Notes: generated by a model from the letters alone, not told the origin. Counted from the first letter of the stretch, positions 49,191 to 63,018 are shown. The stretch is 64,000 bases of DNA from Viola odorata (GCA_963691705.1 OY829538.1:27734836-27798835), one strand, 5' to 3'. Made by a program: numbers and translations.

Positions 49191-50177
49191 ATGATGGTCA
49201 TAGGGTCTGTCATAACCCATCAGGTTGTTCAAGCTAGCGCTCTCAATGTTAAAACCTGTGATTTATATATTATTTCTTTGATTAAACCACTTGGTTTCCA
49301 CTGTCTAGATGGAATGGGTTTCTTCCATATAGAGAAAGGTTTTCCTTTGATGAATACAGGTCTCACAATCAAGGTAGACCAGATCTTCAGCCACAAGAAT
49401 AAAGGGAACTACAAATTTCCTCCAGTGGATGCAGAAGGCAACCCTGCTCTACCTCTTAAAGTGGATCTGCCCCCACCAGCTCCTGCACCTCAGCCAGTCC
49501 TTGCACCACAACCTGCTCGTCCACCAAATCCTCCATCAGCTGCTTCTAGTACCTCCCAGACAGATTCCCACAACTTAGCAACCCTCGCAGCTCGGACTGA
49601 GCTCCTGTGTGAGCTCTTTGAGCTCCAGCAAAAAACTGCTAGTGGTAAATTGACCCGGAGGCCGTTGTACATGCCAAGATAAAGATGATGGTCATAGGGT
49701 CTGTCATAACCCATCAGGCTGTTCAAGCTAGCTCTCTCAATGTTAAACCCTGTGATTTACATATTATTTCTTTGATTAATACAATTGGTCTCCACTGGCT
49801 AGATGGAATGGGTTTCTTCCATATAGAGAAAGGTTTTCTTTTGATGAATACAGGTTTCACAATCAAGGTGGACCAGATCTCCAGCCACAAGAACAAAGGG
49901 AACTACAAATTTCCTCCACTAGATGCAGAAGGCAACCATGTTCTACCTCTTGATGAAGATCTACCCCCACCAGCTCCTGCACCTCAGCCAGTCCTTGCAC
50001 CACAACCTGCTCGTCCACCAAATCCTCCATCAGCTACTGCTAGTACCTCCCAAACAGATTCCCACAACTTAGCCACCCTCGCAGCTCGGCTGAGCTTCTG
50101 CGTGAGCTCTTTGAGCTCCAGCAAAAAACTGCTAGCGGTAAATTGACCCGGAGGCCGTTGTACATGCCAAGATAAAG

Positions 50178-50670
50178 ATGATGGTCATAGGGTCTGTCAT
50201 AACCCATCAGGCTGTTCAAGCTAGCTCTCTCAATGTTAAACCCTGTGATTTACATATTATTTCTTTGATTAATACAATTGGTCTCCACTGGCTAGATGGA
50301 ATGGGTTTCTTCCATATAGAGAAAGGTTTTCTTTTGATGAATACAGGTTTCACAATCAAGGTGGACCAGATCTCCAGCCACAAGAACAAAGGGAACTACA
50401 AATTTCCTCCACTAGATGCAGAAGGCAACCATGTTCTACCTCTTGATGAAGATCTACCCCCACCAGCTCCTGCACCTCACCCAGTCCTTGCACCACAACC
50501 TGCTCGTCCACCAAATCCTCCATCAGCTACTGCTAGTACCTCCCAAACAGATTCCCACAACTTAGCCACCCTCGCAGCTCGGCTGAGCTTCTGCGTGAGC
50601 TCTTTGAGCTCCAGCAAAAAACTGCTAGCGGTAAATTGACCCGGAGGCCGTTGTCCATGCCAAGATAAAG
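50178..50670 (+). pseudogene. Extra family C copy from a single-monomer duplication
   Basis: It is adjacent to and nearly identical with the unit at 49685, including the tail deletion. Private changes are PHPVL and TAC to TCC in the terminal GTTGTACATG. A C unit directly following a C unit occurs nowhere else in the window. Confidence 0.9.
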
Positions 50671-51164
50671 ATGATGGTCATGGGGTCTGTCATAACCCAT
50701 CAGGTTGTTGAAGCTAGCTCTCTCAATGTTAAAACCTGTGATTTACATATTATTTCTTTGATTAAACCACTTGGTCTCCACTGTCTAGATGGAGTGGGTT
50801 TCTTCCATATAGAGAAAGGCTTTCTTTTCATGAATACGGGTTTTACAATCAAGGTGGAGCAGATCTACAACCACAAGAACAAAGGGAACTACAAATTTCC
50901 TCCACTGCATGCAGAAGGCAACCCTGTTCTACCTCTTGATGTAGATCTGCCCCCACCAGCTCCTGAACCTCAGCCAGTCCTTGCACCACAACCTGCTCGT
51001 CCACCAAATCCTCCATCAGTTGCTTCTAGTACCTCCCAGACAGATTCCCACAACTTAGCAACCCTCGCAGCTCGGACTGAGCTCCTGTGTGAGCTCTTTG
51101 AGCTCCAGCAAAAAACTGCTAGCGGTAAATTGACCCGGAGGCCGTTGTACATGCCAAGATAAAG

Positions 51165-54100
51165 ATGATGGTCATAGGGTCTGTCATAACCCATCAGGTT
51201 GTTCAAGCTAGCGCTCTCAATGTTAAAACCTGTGATTTACATATTATTTCTTTGATTAAACCACTTGGTTTCCACTGTCTAGATGGAATGGGTTTCTTCC
51301 ATATAGAGAAAGGTTTTCTTTTGATGAATACAGGTCTCACAATCAAGGTAGACCAGATCTTCAGCCACAAGAATAAAGGGAACTACAAATTTCCTCCAGT
51401 GGATGCAGAAGGCAACCCTGCTCTACCTCTTAAAGTGGATCTGCCCCCACCAGCTCCTGCACCTAAGCCAGTCCTTGCACCACAACCTGCTCGTCCACCA
51501 AATACTCCATCAGCTACTGCTAGTTCCTCCCAAACAGATTCCCACAACTTAGCAACCCTCGCAGCTCGGACTGAGCTTCTGCGTGAGCTCTTTGAGCTCC
51601 AGCAAAAAACTGCTAGCGGTAAATTGACCCGGAGGCCGTTGTACATGCCAAGATAAAGATGATGGTCATGGGGTCTGTCATAACCCATCAGGTTGTTCAA
51701 GCTAGCTCTCTCAATGTTAAAACCTGTGATTTACATATTATTTCTTTGATTAAACCACTTGGTCTCCACTGTCTAGATGGAGTGGGTTTCTTCCATATAG
51801 AGAAAGGCTTTCTTTTCATGAATACGGGTTTTACAATCAAGGTGGACCAGATCTTCAGCCACAAGAACAAAGGGAACTACAAATTTCCTCCACTGCATGC
51901 AGTTGGCAACCCTGTTCTACCTCTTGATGTAGATCTGCCCCCACCAGCTCCTGAACCTCAGCCAGTCCTTGCACCACAACCTGCTCGTCCACCAAATCCT
52001 CCATCAGTTGCTTCTAGTACCTCCCAGACAGATTCCCACAACTTAGCAACCCTCGCAGCTCGGACTGAGCTCCTGTGTGAGCTCTTTGAGCTCCAGCAAA
52101 AAACTGCTAGCGGTAAATTGACCCGGAGGCCGTTGTACATGCCAAGATAAAGATGATGGTCATAGGGTCTGTCATAACCCATCAGGTTGTTCAAGCTAGC
52201 GCTCTCAATGTTAAAACCTGTGATTTACATATTATTTCTTTGATTAAACCACTTGGTTTCCACTGTCTAGATGGAATGGGTTTCTTCCATATAGAGAAAG
52301 GTTTTCTTTTGATGAATACAGGTCTCACAATCAAGGTAGACCAGATCTTCAGCCACAAGAATAAAGGGAACTACAAATTTCCTCCAGTGGATGGAGAAGG
52401 CAACCCTGCTCTACCTCTTAAAGTGGATCTGCCCCCACCAGCTCCTGCACCTAAGCCAGTCCTTGCACCACAACCTGCTTGTCCACCAAATACTCCATCA
52501 GCTACTGCTAGTACCTCCCAAACAGATTCCCACAACTTAGCCACCCTCGCAGCTCGGACTGAGCTTCTGCGTGAGCTCTTTGAGCTCCAGCAAAAAACTG
52601 CTAGCGGTAAATTGACCCAGAGGCCGTTGTACATGCCAAGATAAAGATGATGGTCATGGGGTCTGTCATAACCCATCAGGTTGTTGAAGCTAGCTCTCTC
52701 AATGTTAAAACCTGTGATTTACATATTATTTCTTTGATTAAACCACTTGGTCTCCACTGTCTAGATGGAGTGGGTTTCTTCCATATAGAGAAAGGCTTTC
52801 TTTTCATGAATACGGGTTTTACAATCAAGGTGGACCAGATCTACAGCCACAAGAACAAAGGGAACTACAAATTTCCTCCAGTGGATGCAGAAGGCAACCC
52901 TGCTCTACCTCTTAAAGTGGATCTGCCCCCACCAGCTCCTGCACCTAAGCCAGTCCTTGCACCACAACCTGCTCGTCCACCAAATCCTCCATCAGCTACT
53001 GCTAGTTCCTCCCAAACAGATTCCCACAACTTAGCAACCCTCGCAGCTCGAACTGAGCTTCTGCGTGAGCTCTTTGAGCTCCAGCAAAAAACTGCTAGCG
53101 GTAAATTGACCCGGAGGCCGTTGTACAAGCCAAGATAAAGATGATGGTCATGGGGTCTTTCATAACCCATCAGGTTGTTCAAGTTAGCTCTCTCAATGTT
53201 AAAACCTGTGATTTACATATTATTTCTTTGATTAAACCACTTGGTCTCCACTGTCTAGATGGAGTGGGTTTCTTCCATATAGAGAAAGGCTTTCTTTTCA
53301 TGAATACGGGTTTTACAATCAAGGTGGACCAGATCTTCAGCCACAAGAACAAAGGGAACTACAAATTTACTCCACTGCATGCAGTTGGCAACCCTGTTCT
53401 ACCTCTTGATGTAGATCTGCCCCCACCAGCTCCTGAACCTCAGCCAGTCCTTGCACCACAACCTGCTCGTCCACCAAATCCTCCATCAGTTGCTTCTAGT
53501 ACCTCCCAGACAGATTCCCACAACTTAGCAACCCTCGCAGCTCGGACTGAGCTCCTGTGTGAGCTCTTTGAGCTCCAGCAAAAAACTGCTAGCGGTAAAT
53601 TGACCCGGAGGCCGTTGTACATGCCAAGATAAAGATGATGGTCATAGGGTCTGTCATAACCCATCAGGTTGTTCAAGCTAGCGCTCTCAATGTTAAAACC
53701 TGTGATTTACATATTATTTCTTTGATTAAACCACTTGGTTTCCACTATCTAGATGGAATGGGTTTCTTCCATATAGAGAAAGGTTTTCTTTTGATGAATA
53801 CAGGTCTCACAATCAAGGTAGACCAGATCTTCAGCCACAAGAATAAAGGGAACTACAAATTTCCTCCAGTGGATGCAGAAGGCAACCCTGCTCTACCTCT
53901 TAAAGTGGATCTGCCCCCACTAGCTCCTGCACCTCAGCCAGTCCTTGCACCACAACCTGCTCGTCCACCAAATCCTCTATCAGCTGCTTCTAGTACCTCC
54001 CAGACAGATTCCCACAACTTAGCAACCCTCGCAGCTCGGACTGAGCTCCTGTGTGAGCTCTTTGAGCTCCAGCAAAAAACTGCTAGCGGTAAATTGACCC

Positions 54101-57100
54101 GGAGGCCGTTGTACATGCAAAGATAAAGATGATGGTCATAGGGTCTGTCATAACCCATCAGGCTGTTCAAGCTAGCTCTCTCAATGTTAAACCCTGTGAT
54201 TTACATATTATTTCTTTGATTAATACAATTGGTCTCCACTGGCTAGATGGAATGGGTTTCTTCCATATAGAGAAAGGTTTTCTTTTGATGAATACAGGTT
54301 TCACAATCAAGGTGGACCAGATCTCCAGCCACAAGAACAAAGGGAACTACAAATTTCCTCCACTAGATGCAGAAGGCAACCATGTTCTACCTCTTGATGA
54401 AGATCTACCCCCACCAGCTCCTGCACCTCAGCCAGTCCTTGCACCACAACCTGCTCATCCACCAAATCCTCCATCAGCTACTGCTAGTACCTCCCAAACA
54501 GATTCCCACAACTTAGCCACCCTCGCAGCTCGGACTGAGCTTCTGCGTGAGCTCTTTGAGCTCCAGCAAAAAACTGCTAGCGGTAAATTGACCCGGAGGC
54601 CGTTGTACATGCCAAGATAAAGATGATGGTCATGGGGTCTGTCATAACCCATCAGGTTGTTCAAGCTAGCTCTCTCAATGTTAAAACCTGTGATTTACAT
54701 ATTATTTCTTTGATTAAACCACTTGGTCTCCACTGTCTAGATGGAGTGGGTTTCTTCCATATAGAGAAAGGCTTTCTTTTCATGAATACGGGTTTTACAA
54801 TCAAGGTGGACCAGATCTTCAGCCACAAGAACAAAGGGAACTACAAATTTCCTCCACTGCATGCAGTTGGCAACCCTGTTCTACCTCTTGATGTAGATCT
54901 GCCCCCACCAGCTCCTGAACCTCAGCCAGTCCTTGCACCACAACCTGCTCGTCCACCAAATCCTCCATCAGTTGCTTCTAGTACCTCCCAGACAGATTCC
55001 CACAACTTAGCAACCCTCGCAGCTCGGACTGAGCTCCTGTGTGAGCTCTTTGAGCTCCAGCAAAAAACTGCTAGCGGTAAATTGACCCGGAGGCCGTTGT
55101 ACATGCCAAGATAAAGATGATGGTCATAGGGTCTGTCATAACCCATCAGGTTGTTCAAGCTAGCGCTCTCAATGTTAAAACCTGTGATTTACATATTATT
55201 TCTTTGATTAAACCACTTGGTTTCCACTGTCTAGATGGAATGGGTTTCTTCCATATAGAGAAAGGTTTTCTTTTGATGAATACAGGTCTCACAATCAAGG
55301 TAGACCAGATCTTCAGCCACAAGAATAAAGGGAACTACAAATTTCCTCCAGTGGATGGAGAAGGCAACCCTGCTCTACCTCTTAAAGTGGATCTGCCCCC
55401 ACCAGCTCCTGCACCTAAGCCAGTCCTTGCACCACAACCTGCTTGTCCACCAAATACTCCATCAGCTACTGCTAGTACCTCCCAAACAGATTCCCACAAC
55501 TTAGCCACCCTCGCAGCTCGGACTGAGCTTCTGCGTGAGCTCTTTGAGCTCCAGCAAAAAACTGCTAGCGGTAAATTGACCCAGAGGCCGTTGTACATGC
55601 CAAGATAAAGATGATGGTCATGGGGTCTGTCATAACCCATCAGGTTGTTGAAGCTAGCTCTCTCAATGTTAAAACCTGTGATTTACATATTATTTCTTTG
55701 ATTAAACCACTTGGTCTCCACTGTCTAGATGGAGTGGGTTTCTTCCATATAGAGAAAGGCTTTCTTTTCATGAATACGGGTTTTACAATCAAGGTGGACC
55801 AGATCTACAGCCACAAGAACAAAGGGAACTACAAATTTCCTCCAGTGGATGCAGAAGGCAACCCTGCTCTACCTCTTAAAGTGGATCTGCCCCCACCAGC
55901 TCCTGCACCTAAGCCAGTCCTTGCACCACAACCTGCTCGTCCACCAAATCCTCCATCAGCTACTGCTAGTTCCTCCCAAACAGATTCCCATAACTTAGCA
56001 ACCCTCGCAGCTCGGACTGAGCTTCTGCGTGAGCTCTTTGAGCTCCAGCAAAAAACTGCTAGCGGTAAATTGACCCGGAGGCCGTTGTACAAGCCAAGAT
56101 AAAGATGATGGTCATGGGGTCTGTCATAACCCATCAGGTTGTTCAAGTTAGCTCTCTCAATGTTAAAACCTGTGATTTACATATTATTTCTTTGATTAAA
56201 CCACTTGGTCTCCACTGTCTAGATGGAGTGGGTTTCTTCCATATAGAGAAAGGCTTTCTTTTCATGAATACGGGTTTTACAATCAAGGTGGACCAGATCT
56301 TCAGCCACAAGAACAAAGGGAACTACAAATTTACTCCACTGCATGCAGTTGGCAACCCTGTTCTACCTCTTGATGTAGATCTGCCCCCACCAGCTCCTGA
56401 ACCTCAGCCAGTCCTTGCACCACAACCTGCTCGTCCACCAAATCCTCCATCAGTTGCTTCTAGTACCTCCCAGACAGATTCCCACAACTTAGCAACCCTC
56501 GCAGCTCGGACTGAGCTCCTGTGTGAGCTCTTTGAGCTCCAGCAAAAAACTGCTAGCGGTAAATTGACCCGGAGGCCGTTGTACATGCCAAGATAAAGAT
56601 GATGGTCATAGGGTCTGTCATAACCCATCAGGTTGTTCAAGCTAGCGCTCTCAATGTTAAAACCTGTGATTTACATATTATTTCTTTGATTAAACCACTT
56701 GGTTTCCACTATCTAGATGGAATGGGTTTCTTCCATATAGAGAAAGGTTTTCTTTTGATGAATACAGGTCTCACAATCAAGGTAGACCAGATCTTCAGCC
56801 ACAAGAATAAAGGGAACTACAAATTTCCTCCAGTGGATGCAGAAGGCAACCCTGCTCTACCTCTTAAAGTGGATCTGCCCCCACTAGCTCCTGCACCTCA
56901 GCCAGTCCTTGCACCACAACCTGCTCGTCCACCAAATCCTCTATCAGCTGCTTCTAGTACCTCCCAGACAGATTCCCACAACTTAGCAACCCTCGCAGCT
57001 CGGACTGAGCTCCTGTGTGAGCTCTTTGAGCTCCAGCAAAAAACTGCTAGCGGTAAATTGACCCGGAGGCCGTTGTACATGCCAAGATAAAGATGATGGT

Positions 57101-58574
57101 CATAGGGTCTGTCATAACCCATCAGGCTGTTCAAGCTAGCTCTCTCAATGTTAAACCCTGTGATTTACATATTATTTCTTTGATTAATACAATTGGTCTC
57201 CACTGGCTAGATGGAATGGGTTTCTTCCATATAGAGAAAGGTTTTCTTTTGATGAATACAGGTTTCACAATCAAGGTGGACCAGATCTCCAGCCACAAGA
57301 ACAAAGGGAACTACAAATTTCCTCCACTAGATGCAGAAGGCAACCATGTTCTACCTCTTGATGAAGATCTACCCCCACCAGCTCCTGCACCTCAGCCAGT
57401 CCTTGCACCACAACCTGCTCATCCACCAAATCCTCCATCAGCTACTGCTAGTACCTCCCAAACAGATTCCCACAACTTAGCCACCCTCGCAGCTCGGACT
57501 GAGCTTCTGCGTGAGCTCTTTGAGCTCCAGCAAAAAACTGCTAGCGGTAAATTGACCCGGAGGCCGTTGTACATGCCAAGATAAAGATGATGGTCATGGG
57601 GTCTGTCATAACCCATCAGGTTGTTCAAGCTAGCTCTCTCAATGTTAAAACCTGTGATTTACATATTATTTCTTTGATTAAACCACTTGGTCTCCACTGT
57701 CTAGATGGAGTGGGTTTCTTCCATATAGAGAAAGGCTTTCTTTTCATGAATACGGGTTTTACAATCAAGGTGGACCAGATCTACAGCCACAAGAACAAAG
57801 GGAACTACAAATTTCCTCCACTACGTGGAGAAGGCAACCCTGTTCTACCTCTTGATGTAGATCTGCCCCCACCAGCTCCTGAACCTCAGCCAGTCCTTGC
57901 ACCACAACCTGCTCGTCCACCAAATCCTCCATCAGTTGCTTCTAGTACCTCCCAGACAGATTCCCACAACTTAGCAACCCTCGCAGCTCGGACTGAGCTC
58001 CTGTGTGAGCTCTTTGAGCTCCAGCAAAAAACTGCTAGCGGTAAATTGACCCGGAGGCCGTTGTACATGCCAAGATAAAGATGATGGTCATAGGGTCTGT
58101 CATAACCCATCAGGTTGTTCAAGCTAGCGCTCTCAATGTTAAAACCTGTGATTTACATATTATTTCTTTGATTAAACCACTTGGTTTCCACTGTCTAGAT
58201 GGAATGGGTTTCTTCCATATAGAGAAAGGTTTTCTTTTGATGAATACAGGTCTCACAATAAAGGTAGACCAGATCTTCAGCCACAAGAATAAAGGGAACT
58301 ACAAATTTCCTCCAGTGGATGCAGAAGGCAACCCTGCTCTACCTCTTAAAGTGGATCTGCCCCCACTAGCTCCTGCACCTCAGCCAGTCCTTGCACCACA
58401 ACCTGCTCGTCCACCAAATCCTCTATCAGCTGCTTCTAGTACCTCCCAGACAGATTCCCACAACTTAGCAACCCTCGCAGCTCGGACTGAGCTCCTGTGT
58501 GAGCTCTTTGAGCTCCAGCAAAAAACTGCTAGCGGTAAATTGACCCGGAGGCCGTTGTACATGCCAAGATAAAG
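51165..58574 (+). repeat. 6-monomer higher-order repeat, 2,964 bp, two copies with flanking remnants
   Basis: Copy 1 is 52153 (VDGEG, PACPP, TQRPL), 52647 (YKPR), 53141 (QVSS, FTPLHAVG), 53635 (HYLDG, PPLAPAP, NPLS), 54129 (PAHPP) and 54623. Copy 2 is 55117, 55611, 56105, 56599, 57093 and 57587 with the same markers. Units 51165 and 51659 precede it, and the B unit at 58081 with PLAPAP and NPLS is the start of a degraded further copy. Differences between copies are few, for example GSFITH at 53141 and YMQR at 53635. Confidence 0.92.
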
Positions 58575-59068
58575 ATGATGGTCATAGGGTCTGTCATAAC
58601 CCATCAGGCTGTTCAAGCTAGCTCTCTCAATGTTAAACCCTGTGATTTACATATTATTTCTTTGATTAATACAATTGGTCTCCACTGGCTAGATGGAATG
58701 GGTTTCTTCCATATAGAGAAAGGTTTTCTTTTGATGAATACAGGTCTCACAATCAAGGTAGACCAGATCTTCAGCCACAAGAATAAAGGGAACTACAAAT
58801 TTCCTCCAGTGGATGGAGAAGGCAACCCTGCTCTACCTCTTAAAGTGGATCTGCCCCCACCAGCTCCTGCACCTAAGCCACTCCTTGCACCACAACCTGC
58901 TTGTCCACCAAATCCTCCATCAGCTACTGCTAGTACCTCCCAAACAGATTCCCACAACTTAGCAACCCTCGCAGCTCGGACTGAGCTTCTGCGTGAGCTC
59001 TTTGAGCTCCAGCAAAAAACTGCTAGCGGTAAATTGACCCGGAGGCCGTTGTACATGCCAAGATAAAG
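58575..59068 (+). repeat. Hybrid monomer C/B'
   Basis: The front is C (QAVQ, NTIGLHW, FLLMNTG). After about 58,743 it is B' of the VDGEG, KPLLAPQ, PACPP type. The AAGCCACTCC linker variant is shared only with the unit at 37832. Confidence 0.8.
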
Positions 59069-59561
59069 ATGATGGTCATGGGGTCTGTCATAACCCATCA
59101 GGTTGTTCAAGCTAGCTCTCTCAATGTTAAAACCTGTGATTTACATATTATTTCTTTGATTAAACCACTTGGTCTCCACTGTCTAGATGGAGTGGGTTTC
59201 TTCCATATAGAGAAAGGCTTTCTTTTCATAAATACGGTTTTACAATCAAGGTGGACCAGATCTTCAGCCACAAGAACAAAGGGAACTACAAATTTCCTCC
59301 ACTCCATGCAGAAGGCAACCCTGTTCTACCTCTTGATGTAGATCTGCCCCCACCAGCTCCTGAACCTCAGCCAGTCCTTGCACCACAACCTGCTCGTCCA
59401 CCAAATCCTCCATCAGTTGCTTCTAGTACCTCCCAGACAGATTCCCACAACTTAGCAACCCTCGCAGCTCGGACTGAGCTCCTGTGTGAGCTCTTTGAGA
59501 TCCAGCAAAAAACTGCTAGCGGTAAATTGACCCGGAGGTCGTTGTACATGCCAAGATAAAG
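59069..59561 (+). pseudogene. Family A monomer with private G deletion
   Basis: TACGGGTTTT is reduced to TACGGTTTT near 59235, and the preceding ATG is ATA. The frame ends after 90 codons at 59341. The back half (FEIQQ, RRSL) matches the unit at 37832. Confidence 0.9.
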
Positions 59562-62524
59562 ATGATGGTCATAGGGTCTGTCATAACCCATCAGGCTGTT
59601 CAAGCTAGCTCTCTCAATGTTAAACCCTGTGATTTACAAATTATTTCTTTGATTAATACAATTGGTCTCCACTGGCTAGATGGAATGGGTTTCTTCCATA
59701 TAGAGAAAGGTTTTCTTTTGATGAATACAGGTTTCAAAATCAAGGTGGACCAGATCTCCAGCCACAAGAACAAAGGGAACTACAAATTTCCTCCACTAGA
59801 TGCAGAAGGCAACCATGTTCTACCTCTTGATGAAGATCTACCCCCACCAGCTCCTGCACCTCAGCCAGTCCTTGCACCACAACCTGCTCGTCCACCAAAT
59901 CCTCCATCAGCTACTGCTAGTACCTCCCAAACAGATTCATACAACTTAGCCACCCTCGCAGCTCGGACTGAGCTTCTGCGTGAGCTCTTTGAGCTCCAGC
60001 CAAAAACTGCTAGCGGTAAATTGACCCGGAGGCCGTTGTACATGCCAAGATAAAGATGATGGTCATGGGGTCTGTCATAACCCATCAGGTTGTTGAAGCT
60101 AGCTCTCTCAATGTTAAAACCTGTGATTTACATATTATTTCTTTGATTAAACCACTTCGTCTCCACTGTCTAGATGGAGTGGGTTTCTTCCATATAGAGA
60201 AAGGCTTTCTTTTCATGAATACGGGTTTTACAATCAAGGTGGACCAGATCTACAGCCACAAGAACAAAGGGAACTACAAATTTCCTCCACTGCATGCAGA
60301 AGGCAACCCTGTTCTACCTCTTGATGTAGATCTGCCCCCACCAGCTCCTGAACCTCAGCCAGTCCTTGCACCACAACCTGCTCGTCCACCAAATCCTCCA
60401 TCAGTTCCTTCTAGTACCTCCCAGACAGATACCCACAACTTAGCAACCCTCGCAGCTCGTACTGAGCTCCTGTGTGAGCTCTTTGAGCTCCAGCAAAAAA
60501 CTGCTAGCGGTAAATTGACCCGGAGGCCGTTGTACATGCCAAGATAAAGATGATGGTCATAGGGTCTGTCATAACCCATCAGGTTGTTCAAGCTAGCGCT
60601 CTCAATGTGAAAACCTGTGATTTACATATTATTTCTTTGATTAAACCACTTGGTTTCCACTGTCTAGATGGAATGGGTTTCTTCCATATAGAGAAAGGTT
60701 TTCTTTTGATGAATACAGGTCTCACAATCAAGGTAGACCAGATCTTCAGCCACAAGAATAAAGGGAACTACAAATTTCCTCCAGTGGATGCAGAAGGCAA
60801 CCCTGCTCTACCTCTTAAAGTGGATCTGCCCCCACCAGCTCCTGCACCTAAGCCAGTCCTTGCATCACAACCTGCTCGTCCACCAAATACTCCATCAGCT
60901 ACTGCTAGTTCCTCCCAAACAGATTCCCACAACTTAGCAAACCTCGCAGCTCGGACTGAGCTTCTGCGTGAGCTCTTTGAGCTCCAGCAAAAAACTGCTA
61001 GCGGTAAATTGACCCGGAGGCCGTTGTACATGCCAAGATAAAGATGATGGTCATGGGGTCTGTCATAACCCATCAGGTTGTTCAAGCTAGCTCTCTCAAT
61101 GTTAAAACCTGTGATTTACATATTATTTCTTTGATTAAACCACTTGGTCTCCACTGTCTAGATGGAGTGGGTTTCTTCCATATAGAGAAAGGCTTTCTTT
61201 TCATGAATACGGGTTTTACAATCAAGGTGGACCAGATCTTCAGCCACAAGAACAAAGGGAACTACAAATTTCCTCCACTGCATGCAGTTGGCAACCCTGT
61301 TCTACCTCTTGATGTAGATCTGCCCCCACCAGCTCCTGAACCTCAGCCAGTCCTTGCACCACAACCTGCTCGTCCACCAAATCCTCCATCAGTTGCTTCT
61401 AGTACCTCCCAGACAGATTCCCACAACTTAGCAACCCTCGCAGCTCGGACTGAGCTCCTGTGTGAGCTCTTTGAGCTCCAGCAAAAAACTGCTAGCGGTA
61501 AATTGACCCGGAGGCCGTTGTACATGCCAAGATAAAGATGATGGTCATAGGGTCTGTCATAACCCATCAGGTTGTTCAAGCTAGCGCTCTCAATGTTAAA
61601 ACCTGTGATTTACATATTATTTCTTTGATTAAACCACTTGGTTTCCACTGTCTAGATGGAATGGGTTTCTTCCATATAGAGAAAGGTTTTCTTTTGATGA
61701 ATACAGGTCTCACAATCAAGGTAGACCAGATCTTCAGCCACAAGAATAAAGGGAACTACAAATTTCCTCCAGTGGATGGAGAAGGCAACCCTGCTCTACC
61801 TCTTAAAGTGGATCTGCCCCACCAGCTCCTGCACCTAAGCCAGTCCTTGCACCACAACCTGCTTGTCCACCAAATACTCCATCAGCTACTGCTAGTACCT
61901 CCCAAACAGATTCCCACAACTTAGCCACCCTCGCAGCTCGGACTGAGCTTCTGCGTGAGCTCTTTGAGCTCCAGCAAAAAACTGCTAGCGGTAAATTGAC
62001 CCGGAGGCCGTTGTACATGCCAAGATAAAGATGATGGTCATGGGGTCTGTCATAACCCATCAGGTTGTTGAAGCTAGCTCTCTCAATGTTAAAACCTGTG
62101 ATTTACATATTATTTCTTTGATTAAACCACTTGGTCTCCACTGTCTAGATGGAGTGGGTTTCTTCCATATAGAGAAAGGCTTTCTTTTCATGAATACGGG
62201 TTTTACAATCAAGGTGGACCAGATCTTCAGCCACAAGAACAAAGGGAACTACAAATTTCCTCCAGTGGATGCAGAAGGCAACCCTGCTCTACCTCTTAAA
62301 GTGGATCTGCCCCCACCAGCTCCTGCACCTAAGCCAGTCCTTGCACCACAACCTGCTCGTCCACCAAATCCTCCATCAGCTACTGCTAGTTCCTCCCAAA
62401 CAGATTCCCACAACTTAGCAACCCTCGCAGCTCGGACTGAGCTTCTGCGTGAGCTCTTTGAGCTCCAGCAAAAAACTGCTAGCGGTAAATTTACCCGGAG
62501 GCCGTTGTACATGCCAAGATAAAG

Positions 62525-63018
62525 ATGATGGTCATAGGGTCTGTCATAACCCATCAGGCTGTTCAAGCTAGCTCTCTCAATGTTAAACCCTGTGATTTAC
62601 ATATTATTTCTTTGATTAATACAATTGGTCTCCACTGGCTAGATGGAATGGGTTTCTTCCATATAGAGAAAGGTTTTCTTTTGATGAATACAGGTTTCAC
62701 AATCAAGGTGGACCAGATCTCCAGCCACAAGAACAAAGGGAACTACAAATTTCCTCCACTAGATGCAGAAGGCAACCATGTTCTACCTCTTGATGAAGAT
62801 CTACCCCCACCAGCTCCTGCACCTCAGCCAGTCCTTGCACCACAACCTGCTCGTCCACCAAATACTCCATCAGCTACTGCTAGTACCTCCCAAACAGATT
62901 CCCACAACTTAGCAACCCTCGCAGCTCGGACTGAGCTTCTGCGTGAGCTCTTTGAGCTCTAGCAAAAAACTGCTAGCGGTAAATTGACCCGGAGGCCGTT
63001 GTACATGCCAAGATAAAG
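62525..63018 (+). pseudogene. Family C monomer with TAG at codon 146
   Basis: TAG at 62960-62962 is the same as in units 40795 and 44746. It is a full C unit with NTPSAT. Its VIG head follows an RELF-type tail, which marks a crossover junction. Confidence 0.88.

Larger units (their letters stand above)
47216..51164 (+). repeat. 4-monomer repeat block with a local single-monomer duplication
   Basis: The order B (FPLMN), C (deletion), D, B/A hybrid at 47216, 47710, 48203, 48697 is followed by B (FPLMN), C (deletion), C (deletion), D at 49191, 49685, 50178, 50671. The period is 1,975 bp. The LHVDL and FEIQQ changes link the hybrid at 48697 to the A unit at 46722. Confidence 0.85.
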
